From positions 1-21,325 of IMG/VR virus record IMGVR_UViG_3300025687_000397: a stretch of DNA of 21,325 nucleotides, one strand, 5' to 3'. This DNA comes from a virus. This document shows, one piece after another, positions 15,324 through 20,520 of this stretch. Each line of letters starts with the position of its first letter. Position 1 is the first letter of the stretch. A model generated the notes under the pieces. The model made no database searches, was not told the origin of the DNA, and was given only the letters and a program-made list of their open reading frames with translations. The translations under genes and the position numbers were made by a program.

Positions 15324-15357
15324 CAAAATTAATATAAAAAATTCCTAATCCACCAAA
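15324..15357 (-). promoter_or_regulatory. Late promoter, Bacteroidota type
   Basis: The -7 box TAATTTTG lies at 15331-15324 and a -33 TTTG at 15357-15354, 22 bp apart, within the loose range for Bacteroidota promoters. The predicted start point is around 15319, exactly where the structured leader RNA begins. The 13-mer ATTAATTTTGTAA recurs before the scaffold/capsid genes. Confidence 0.6.
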
Positions 15358-15388
15358 AATTTTTTGAAGTGGGAAAATTTGTGTGAGT
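15332..15388 (+). promoter_or_regulatory. Divergent promoter region for the early block
   Basis: A very AT-rich stretch between the late promoter and the early 5' UTR structure. On the plus strand AAAATTTG at 15374-15381 differs from TAnnTTTG by one base. No -33 element is clear. The early promoter must lie here or just upstream for the 5' UTR fold at 15389-15452 to be transcribed. Confidence 0.35.
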
Positions 15389-15452
15389 GATGCCCTACCC
15401 TATAGAACACCCCGGGCGATAGGCGACTTTAAAACAGCCCGTGGCATCGGGC
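15389..15452 (+). promoter_or_regulatory. Candidate pseudoknotted riboswitch-like 5' UTR element
   Basis: Outer stem GAUGCC (15389-15394) pairs with GGCAUC (15443-15448). The inner stem CGGGC (15413-15417) pairs with GCCCG (15437-15441), stacked one base away from the outer stem. CCUAU (15399-15403) can pair with AUAGG (15419-15423) in the inner loop, giving a pseudoknot. GCCCG can instead pair with a second CGGGC (15448-15452), leaving a hairpin 16 nt before the ATG at 15469; the two folds exclude each other. No known ligand class is recognised. Confidence 0.5.
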
Positions 15453-15468
15453 GCAAAACAAAAAGCAA

Positions 15469-15786
15469 ATGCAAGAAAATACAGTACAGCTGGAGACAGC
15501 ACAGCAAAGAGGCAACCTAAAGTTCGTAGAAACCTACACAGTTGCACAGTTCAAAGAGAAGAATGGTTACGCCAAGATTGGAGTAGCAACCACCTCAAAG
15601 GATAGGCTCGCAATGATTGACCCAACAAAGGAGGGTATAGCCCAGCTTATAGGTTCGGTAGCAAACAGCTTAGACCGCAGTAAAGAAATGGTAGTAAGTC
15701 TATGCGAAAAGGAAGACGGTAGCACAATGCACATGCTTCACAATGCATCTACATTGGAAAAGCTAGAGTCTATATTCGAGCTATAG
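15469..15786 (+). CDS. Early protein, unknown, first gene of the plus block
   Basis: 105 residues, mixed alpha/beta, well charged, with no membrane segment. The segment FVETYTVAQFKEKNGYAKIGVATTSKDRLAMI starts a likely compact fold, and the C-terminal part is helical. Codon use is clean and moderately GC-rich, suggesting strong expression. It is the first gene to the right of the divergent promoter, preceded by a switch-like 5' UTR and followed directly by a 17-bp hairpin with a UUCG loop. This is where an early host-takeover protein would be expected. No family is recognised, and the preceding bases (aaaaagcaaATG) show the A-rich context common in Bacteroidota rather than a Shine-Dalgarno. 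Confidence 0.75.
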   Translation: MQENTVQLETAQQRGNLKFVETYTVAQFKEKNGYAKIGVATTSKDRLAMIDPTKEGIAQLIGSVANSLDRSKEMVVSLCEKEDGSTMHMLHNASTLEKLESIFEL

Positions 15787-15791
15787 TAACA

Positions 15792-15832
15792 TCACAAGGG
15801 AGAGGAGCTTCGGCTCTTCTTCCGTATTGTGA
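15792..15832 (+). terminator. Long hairpin with UUCG tetraloop after the first early gene
   Basis: GGGAGAGGAGC (15798-15808) pairs over 11 bp with GCUCUUCUUCC (15813-15823) across a C(UUCG)G loop. The flanks UCACAA and UUGUGA add 6 bp with a 3-nt bulge. G-U pairs fit a plus-strand RNA. There is no U-tract, so it may stabilise or mark the 3' end rather than terminate by itself. Confidence 0.5.
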
Positions 15833-15846
15833 ACAAGATTGTGAAC
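15826..15846 (+). repeat. Tandem direct repeat ATTGTGAAC
   Basis: Two perfect 9-nt copies at 15826-15834 and 15838-15846, 12 nt apart in register, in the 222-nt gap between the first two plus-strand genes. The spacing of about one helical turn would suit a DNA-binding protein. The rest of the gap holds the hairpin above and a UAUGUG/CACAUA hairpin (about 15944-15964). Confidence 0.35.
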
Positions 15847-16008
15847 TTATAGCATGTAGTGTATGTGTGATAACATATTCTGTAATAAAGAGCGTGTGAG
15901 TGGGGTAACTACATCACATTCACCCATTTTCACCACAATTTCCTTATGTGTTACGATGGCACATATTGTAATAACTATAACATTTAAACCCTAAAAATCA
16001 TAATAATC

Positions 16009-16266
16009 ATGGACTATTATTCAATAGAGAATGTCATACTCGTAGCGCATTCTAAAGAACTTAATTACATAGCTACGTTAATACTTTCAACAGGTAAATT
16101 AACCAGTGGAGCAGCAGATGAAAACAATCTTGTACGAGAGTTAATTAAAAATTGCAATGGAACAGACCCTAAAACATTTCAGGAGTTTATTGCAAAGCCT
16201 GTAAACAGTATGGATGCTGAAGAAATAGTAGCTTATTACAAAACCCTTGAAAATACTAAGTCATGA
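16009..16266 (+). CDS. Small helical protein, unknown
   Basis: 85 residues, acidic and helical (GAADENNLVRELIKNCNG, MDAEEIVAYYKTLENTK), soluble. Its stop overlaps the ATG of the following 70-aa membrane protein as ATGA, so the two are translated together and may act as a pair. The 5' UTR is AT-rich with a hairpin about 45 nt upstream. No family is recognised; such cytoplasmic-plus-membrane pairs in early phage blocks include superinfection-exclusion and toxin-like systems, but this is speculation. Confidence 0.65.
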   Translation: MDYYSIENVILVAHSKELNYIATLILSTGKLTSGAADENNLVRELIKNCNGTDPKTFQEFIAKPVNSMDAEEIVAYYKTLENTKS

Positions 16267-16475
16267 GAAGAATAGGTGTATTTTTATTTATATCAGCAGT
16301 TCCTACATTACTTATAAGTGCTGCTTGGATAGTATCAATAGGTATGTTTAACTGGATGGAAGCAGTAAGGTCTGAAGTGGCTTTTATGTTTACCATTTTT
16401 AGTATTCTATTTGCATTTCTGATAACTTGTTCAATGAGCAAGTATGAAGTTTGTGAATTTTACAAAGGATTTTAA
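16263..16475 (+). CDS. Small membrane protein with two predicted helices
   Basis: 70 residues with two membrane segments, about residues 5-27 (GVFLFISAVPTLLISAAWIVSIG) and 41-57 (FMFTIFSILFAFLITCS), joined by a short loop, with a charged C-terminal tail. The start overlaps the previous stop by 4 nt. It is followed by an 11-bp hairpin and then by the large structured RNA. Its function is unknown; an inner-membrane location is the only safe statement. Confidence 0.65.
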   Translation: MRRIGVFLFISAVPTLLISAAWIVSIGMFNWMEAVRSEVAFMFTIFSILFAFLITCSMSKYEVCEFYKGF

Positions 16476-16496
16476 CTTGGTAAAGTTTTAGATAAA

Positions 16497-16524
16497 ATAG
16501 GGGAGGTTATTTGACCTTCTCTAT
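16497..16524 (+). terminator. 11-bp hairpin between the membrane-protein gene and the large RNA
   Basis: AUAGGGGAGGU (16497-16507) pairs completely with ACCUUCUCUAU (16514-16524) across a UAUUUG loop. Two G-U pairs make sense only in a plus-strand transcript. It is followed by UUC only, so termination would be weak. It probably marks the end of the upstream mRNA or the boundary of the large RNA. Confidence 0.5.
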
Positions 16525-16689
16525 TTCAAACCTATAAAAAATTCATCTGAGAACAGTAAACAGTGATATTCAGTTAAGATATCGTAGGGAGGCTTGATCT
16601 GACCTCATATCACAGCTCTGCCAAAGAGCGTTGTCTGTTGTTCTGTGTGGAGCAAACGTGGCACTAACAGGTAGTTAGGTCGAGAACGT

Positions 16690-16712
16690 ACCGTTCGATT
16701 CGGTTGTTGTGA
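16690..16712 (+). other. tRNA-like T-arm and acceptor half inside the giant RNA
   Basis: ACCG (16690-16693) and CGGU (16701-16704) close a 7-nt loop UUCGAUU that fits the tRNA T-loop consensus. The following GUUGUGA (16706-16712) can pair with UCACAGC at 16610-16616 like an acceptor stem. The enclosed length (about 100 nt) and missing anticodon arm argue against a working tRNA. Confidence 0.4.
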
Positions 16713-17690
16713 TGAAGCATTCAGAGTGGCATCTGGCAGGTGATAATTTATTGAGAGATAGACATGTTCGTGTACTTGAAACCATCGAAGAACATGTTGA
16801 TAGCCATGCCGTCCGCCAGGCATTAAGAGTAGTGGAAGACATGGCTTTTCTCTCATCTTATTGAAACCGTTCTGATTCATTACAGACAGATAAGAGATAC
16901 CGTGTAGGTGAGCTTTAATGCGCTTATCAACACTATCCAAGAAGTGTTTAGGTTTGAATGGATGTATTAAGTAAAGTTATTCCCCATGGAATCTGGGGAT
17001 TTATGGTGTGGTTTAATTCCACCTTGTAGTTTAAGGATAGAACGAGACTTTACAATTTAATATTCCTCAATTGGAGAGGACAGAATGGTTTCTTTTTATT
17101 AGTAAAGGTCAAACCTACGACCTTGTGATTAACTAGTAGTTCGCAATACCGTGCAAGAACGATAGATCGGTGTTAATCACTAAAAGAAGATAAAGGAAAT
17201 AATCAACGATGTATTAATGTTAGTCACAAGTGTTGCATTTAATATAGAATATGGGAGGAGGCACTTCCTATAACTTTATCCAGTGTACCCTTGAAATGCC
17301 ATTTGAGAGGGAAACCAACATACAGTTTGCGTTGAAAGGATATATTACGCACATTAACCATGAAGTTGGAACCTACACTGAGGAGTTGGCAGCAAAGAGA
17401 TAATTACCCAGGCGCAGGGCACAGCGTATCGATATCACTTATGTACAAAGTGGTTAGAGTGAGTTATTATCTCGTGACCATTTATAGTAGTTTACTATTA
17501 TAGATGGTGCTAAAACATGAGGGATTGTGGGTTAACTCTTGACACCTACAATTGCCTCCAGGCGCATGTAAAATATCGGGCATGTTGCTGGTAAAACAAC
17601 CGTGATGGGATAGACCCTCATCAACTAAAACAGTAAGAACCTGGAGTCAAGCTGGTTCTGAATCATAGTAGTACGTAATGCTATGAACGG

Positions 17691-17724
17691 ACACATATGG
17701 TAGGCTATTGCCTATGTGTTTTTT
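17691..17724 (+). terminator. Intrinsic terminator of the giant RNA
   Basis: ACACAUA (17691-17697) pairs with UAUGUGU (17713-17719), with an inner GGC/GCC (17703-17705, 17710-17712) and a UAUU loop, followed by six U (17719-17724). This is the clearest rho-independent terminator in the window, and it fixes the 3' end of the structured RNA 37 nt before the next gene. Confidence 0.8.
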
Positions 17725-17761
17725 GTATTGTAATTATTCACCAAAATCATATATTTAAAGC

Positions 17762-18073
17762 ATGAAAACAGTAGGAGAGTTCTTACAAATGTTGCCGGAG
17801 CCATATGCTTCCGCTGCAATCCTTGCTACTTCAATAGAAGAGGTAGTAGATAATCCGTGTAGTAGTCTTTCAGACGCTATAATCAGCTTCGATTGGAATG
17901 AATGGGCCATAGATGATGCTGATAAAACGTGGCCTGAGTTATACTCAATGGCATTAATTACGGAGACCGACACCGACACTATGTGGGATATACCACAAGA
18001 AAATATTATTGAGGCACAGTTAACTGCCTTAGAAGATATGGGCTTTAGAATAAGAGGCATATATCTTAATTGA
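17762..18073 (+). CDS. Acidic protein, unknown
   Basis: 103 residues, strongly acidic (EEVVDNPCSSLSDAIIS, DDADKTWPELYSMALITETDTDTMWD), with no membrane segment. Acidic early phage proteins are often DNA mimics or inhibitors of host enzymes, but nothing specific is recognised. It starts 37 nt after the giant RNA's terminator, so it needs its own promoter in the AT-rich gap or read-through. The TGA stop is followed in frame by 22 more sense codons (INPEHLDIFRKAIDLIGILRTP) before TAA, which look protein-like; see the findings. The 147 nt to the next gene also hold a 6-bp hairpin AGGUGU/ACACCU (18156-18171). Confidence 0.7.
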   Translation: MKTVGEFLQMLPEPYASAAILATSIEEVVDNPCSSLSDAIISFDWNEWAIDDADKTWPELYSMALITETDTDTMWDIPQENIIEAQLTALEDMGFRIRGIYLN

Positions 18074-18220
18074 ATTAACCCTGAACATCTGGACATCTTT
18101 AGAAAAGCCATTGATCTCATAGGCATTCTAAGAACACCCTAAACTGAAAGGTTATAGGTGTGGTGACACCTTAAGTCACTAAACAATTATTCATTTTTAT
18201 AATCATTTAAATTCATTATT

Positions 18221-18805
18221 ATGAGTTCTATTAATTCATTAGTACCAGGACAGTGTTTATTGACACAAGCTATTAAAACCAACAGTGACAAGATTCAGCT
18301 TGAATTTGCCGAAGTATTGTCTAGCAATGGTTCTAACCCTCTTTCAATGTTTAACAAGTCTGATGAAAGATTCAGAACCCGTGCACGTAGAGCATGGATG
18401 ACTGTTGAACTTCAAGATGCTTCAGAGCTATTGGGTGTTAATCTAGGAGATGACGCTGGATGGGAGCTTGCACCTAACGGTAAGGATGTTCTACCATTGA
18501 ATATTCTTAATCCTAATGTTCATGGTCTGTATTTAAGAGTAAAGGTTATTGAGTCATGTGAAGGAGATGCTAACTCAGGTCTTATTGGAGAGTATCGTTT
18601 GAATAACGTAGAGACTTCAGCTAAAAGACGTGGTGCAGGTGGAGATTTCATTACTAAGAATGGTAAATACATCTTCTCTATCCCTAGTGTTACATTCTGT
18701 AAAGAAGGAGAATCACCTGAGCATGTTTTCATTACTGACGTTGATTCAGTGACTGCACCAGCTGCAGCTACTACAATGAAAGTTATGGATGAAGTAGGAT
18801 TGTAA
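18221..18805 (+). CDS. Probably abundant early protein, unknown (possible ssDNA-binding role)
   Basis: 194 residues, mixed beta and loop, soluble. Landmarks are RFRTRARRAWMTVELQD, PNVHGLYLRVKVIE, VETSAKRRGAGGDFITKNGKYIF and an acidic Val/Ala-rich tail. The basic segments between strands plus an acidic C-terminal part, and the location in the replication-side block, would be compatible with a single-stranded DNA-binding protein, but I do not recognise a known SSB signature. Regular codon choice similar to the capsid gene, a separate AT-rich upstream region and its own downstream hairpin suggest a highly expressed single-gene unit. Confidence 0.75.
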   Translation: MSSINSLVPGQCLLTQAIKTNSDKIQLEFAEVLSSNGSNPLSMFNKSDERFRTRARRAWMTVELQDASELLGVNLGDDAGWELAPNGKDVLPLNILNPNVHGLYLRVKVIESCEGDANSGLIGEYRLNNVETSAKRRGAGGDFITKNGKYIFSIPSVTFCKEGESPEHVFITDVDSVTAPAAATTMKVMDEVGL

Positions 18806-18839
18806 TCGTTGTATGCAGTTTTAAAGTCAGCTGTGATAT

Positions 18840-18866
18840 GGGGGAGGTTGACAACGAGCCTCCCCT
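18840..18866 (+). terminator. GC-rich hairpin after the 194-aa gene
   Basis: GGGGAGG (18841-18847) pairs with CCUCCCC (18859-18865), extended by G18840-U18866, across a loop that can itself form GUU/AAC. It is followed by UUCA, so the U-tract is poor. The purine-rich 5' arm is like those of the hairpins at 15798 and 16497. Confidence 0.55.
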
Positions 18867-18887
18867 TCACAGTATAAAATTACTATA

Positions 18888-19214
18888 ATGAGCTATAGAC
18901 CTTTACCAACTTACGTTACAATCAAAGAATCTCAGATAGAAGGTCTGGGAGTTTTTGCAACTGAAGAGATTTACGAAGACATATGCTTGGGTGCTACTCA
19001 TGTGTATGATATTCGATTTGAAAATAGTCTTATAAGAACACCTTTAGGTGGATTTATAAATCATAGTGATACTCCTAACTGTATTATTAGGCAGGAAGAA
19101 GAGGGATCATCTTATTTGGAAAAAGGTTTTCCGGTAAGAAGTTATCTATACTCTCTTAGAAACATACAGCCTGGAGAAGAACTTACTGTTTCATATACAA
19201 CATATAAAGTGTGA
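18888..19214 (+). CDS. SET-domain protein
   Basis: 108 residues covering a minimal SET fold, the lysine-methyltransferase domain that uses S-adenosylmethionine. The three hallmark blocks are visible: EGLGVFATEEI (residues 18-28, cofactor strand and loop), GGFINHSDTPNCII (54-67, the NHS knot with the cofactor-binding Asn-His), and RNIQPGEELTVSYT (91-104, ending in the catalytic-region Tyr). There is no pre-SET or post-SET cysteine cluster, although C65 follows the NHS motif. Substrate unknown; a host or phage protein lysine is the usual inference. It leads a tight string of small genes ending in the polymerase, with its TGA overlapping the next ATG by one base. Confidence 0.8.
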   Translation: MSYRPLPTYVTIKESQIEGLGVFATEEIYEDICLGATHVYDIRFENSLIRTPLGGFINHSDTPNCIIRQEEEGSSYLEKGFPVRSYLYSLRNIQPGEELTVSYTTYKV

Positions 19215-19393
19215 TGAAAGAATATTACGGAATACTTACAACATACAATCCATACACTAAAAAGTGGTATGCATTTGACAATGGATCTGTATCAGATTTC
19301 TTTTCACATCCTCACAAAGTTGTATATGCAGAAGGTAAAAAACCTATAAATGCAATTAAGAACTATTTAAAGATTAAAAATGAGTCTAACTAA
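19214..19393 (+). CDS. Small protein, unknown
   Basis: 59 residues from the ATG at 19214, which overlaps the SET gene stop (TGATG). A GTG three bases earlier is possible but less likely. The sequence is Tyr/Lys-rich (KEYYGILTTYNPYTKKWYAF) with a basic C-terminus. It overlaps the next gene by 14 nt. No family is recognised. Confidence 0.6.
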   Translation: MKEYYGILTTYNPYTKKWYAFDNGSVSDFFSHPHKVVYAEGKKPINAIKNYLKIKNESN

Positions 19394-19721
19394 ACGGCAC
19401 GCGGAAAAGATGGGTTGGTTTGATGACCAAGGCTATCATGAGTATGGAGATACTATAGGTGATTACATAGAGTATCAATCGCGTAGTAATCCAGAACTTA
19501 ATACAATACTTAGACACGACTATATACAGCAGCTTGGGTTTGAAGGTGGCTTTCCTCTTGGATATAAGAAAGGTAAGATTGCTATTTCTATCTATGAGGA
19601 TGAAGATACACTCGACAAATTCATGGTATATGTAGACGACATTAAAGTAGGTTTGGCTAAAACACGCTATGACCTACATGAAATTATTGACCAATTCGAT
19701 GAAAATGAAAATTTTGAATAA
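19380..19721 (+). CDS. Hypothetical early protein
   Basis: 113 residues. The N-terminal part is charged (SLTKRHAEKMGWFDDQGYHEYGDTIGDYIEYQ) and the C-terminal part is acidic and helical, ending ENENFE. No membrane segment and no recognised domain. It overlaps the preceding gene by 14 nt and the following one by about 20 nt, consistent with one polycistronic message from the SET gene to the polymerase. Confidence 0.65.
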   Translation: MSLTKRHAEKMGWFDDQGYHEYGDTIGDYIEYQSRSNPELNTILRHDYIQQLGFEGGFPLGYKKGKIAISIYEDEDTLDKFMVYVDDIKVGLAKTRYDLHEIIDQFDENENFE

Positions 19722-20040
19722 ACTTTTTAATATGGTGATTGAAAAAGACACTGTAGACTCAGTTCTTAAAAAAGAATTGACTGAAGAACAGTATGTGCAA
19801 GCTATAACATATGCAGATAAAGTAATTCTAACTCATACACCTTATTCACGATCACAAGCACTTAGATGGGCTTTTGATTGGAAAGATACTCCTGAAGGAT
19901 TTGCTTACTGGGAGAGGATACATGACCAATTATGGTTGAAAGATAAGATGAGCAAAAGAGTATCTAAGATCCGTAAAGGAGTTATGATATGTGCTATCAT
20001 AATCTTTATAGTGTGTACGTATAAAATAATCATGCTATGA
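19699..20040 (+). CDS. Small protein with C-terminal membrane helix, unknown
   Basis: About 113 residues from the ATG at 19699 (another is at 19705). An upstream ATG at 19669 would give 123 residues but a 53-nt overlap, so the internal start is preferred. The soluble part (KELTEEQYVQAITYADKVIL, RWAFDWKDTPEGFAYWERIHDQLW) is helical and Trp-rich. The last 20 residues form a membrane helix (GVMICAIIIFIVCTYKIIML), giving a tail-anchored layout with the bulk in the cytoplasm. The stop overlaps the MazG-like gene as ATGA. Function unknown. Confidence 0.65.
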   Translation: MKMKILNKLFNMVIEKDTVDSVLKKELTEEQYVQAITYADKVILTHTPYSRSQALRWAFDWKDTPEGFAYWERIHDQLWLKDKMSKRVSKIRKGVMICAIIIFIVCTYKIIML

Positions 20041-20345
20041 GTAAAGATTATTTTGAATTAGAAGTATGTGTACAACAGTGGGCTAAAGAGAAAGGCATAT
20101 TTGATAAAGCCACACCTCTTAAGCAAGCTCTTAAGACACAGGAAGAGTTAACCGAGCTTATCAATGCTATTGTAGATGATAACAAGTTAGATATTGAAGA
20201 CGCCATAGGAGATATTATGGTGACGATGATCATCCAGGCTGAGATGCAAGGTGTAACTATTGAAGAATGCCTAAACAGTGCTTATGATATTATAAGTAAA
20301 AGGACAGGTAAAATGATTAACGGACAATTTGTAAAAGATGAGTGA
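20037..20345 (+). CDS. MazG-like nucleoside triphosphate pyrophosphohydrolase
   Basis: 102 residues of an all-alpha NTP pyrophosphohydrolase. The metal-binding EExxE is at 36-40 (QEELTEL) and the second acidic helix at 54-59 (EDAIGDIMV), followed by the typical ECLNSAYDIISKRTGKMINGQFVK ending. The family hydrolyses (d)NTPs to monophosphates. In phages it is thought to sanitise or rebalance nucleotide pools during replication; lowering host (p)ppGpp has been proposed in cyanophages. It lies two genes before the DNA polymerase, a common phage arrangement. Confidence 0.85.
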   Translation: MSKDYFELEVCVQQWAKEKGIFDKATPLKQALKTQEELTELINAIVDDNKLDIEDAIGDIMVTMIIQAEMQGVTIEECLNSAYDIISKRTGKMINGQFVKDE

Positions 20346-20520
20346 ATCAGAAATTGTAAATAAGATCAATACAGAATTTAATAATAAAGTTCGTAAGAAA
20401 CCTGTGTGGTCACGCACTGAGTTGTTTCAATTGCATAGAAGTGTATGTAATTTTTATTTAAATCCTGTACGGCAAAGAAATCTTGCACTGCTGAATAGGT
20501 CTTATGATGATGCAAACTAA
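20338..20520 (+). CDS. Small basic protein next to the polymerase, unknown
   Basis: 60 residues, basic (NNKVRKKPVWSRTELFQLHRS, NPVRQRNLALLNRSYDD), overlapping the MazG-like gene by 8 nt and ending directly before the polymerase ATG. The charge suggests nucleic-acid or polymerase contact, but no family is recognised. Confidence 0.6.
   Translation: MSESEIVNKINTEFNNKVRKKPVWSRTELFQLHRSVCNFYLNPVRQRNLALLNRSYDDAN

Larger units (their letters stand above)
16530..17724 (+). ncRNA. Giant structured non-coding RNA (about 1.2 kb)
   Basis: No convincing gene in either strand over 1.2 kb, but dense complementary stems. Examples: a three-way junction closed by UGAGAGA/UCUCUCA (16752-16758, 16849-16855), holding ACAUGUUC/GAACAUGU (16762-16769, 16790-16797) and GCCAUG/CAUGGC (16803-16808, 16840-16845); GAUAAG/CUUAUC (16889, 16923); AACACU/AGUGUU (16929, 16943); UCCCCA/UGGGGA (16981, 16994); AAGGUC/GACCUU (17105, 17119); GUGAUUAAC/GUUAAUCAC (17125-17133, 17172-17180) around a GUUC/GAAC hairpin with a possible ACCG/CGGU pseudoknot; a 14-bp hairpin (17477-17490 with 17495-17508) inside CUCGUG/CAUGAG; GAUUGUGGG/CCUACAAUU (17523-17531, 17545-17553); AGAACC/GGUUCU (17636, 17654); UCAUAG/CUAUGA (17663, 17681). 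G-U pairs point to the plus strand. It ends in an intrinsic terminator. Size and style recall GOLLD and ROOL phage RNAs; identity is unproven. The 5' end and promoter are not located. Confidence 0.78.

Noticed and set aside
16610-16712. A functional tRNA gene
   Set aside because: Only the T-arm and acceptor-like stem fit; there is no anticodon arm and the length is about 100 nt.
16605-16940. Open frame of 111 codons on the minus strand across the giant RNA
   Set aside because: Its residues are low-complexity in the way of random translation, it has no neighbours on that strand and it runs against strong plus-strand RNA stems.
16530-17724. Group I or group II intron, RNase P RNA or tmRNA
   Set aside because: No split gene flanks the region, no group II domain V or group I P7-like core was recognised, and the RNase P and tmRNA hallmark sequences are absent.
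17755-18126. Open frame of 123 codons on the minus strand
   Set aside because: It is the mirror of the acidic plus-strand gene, which has better composition and context.
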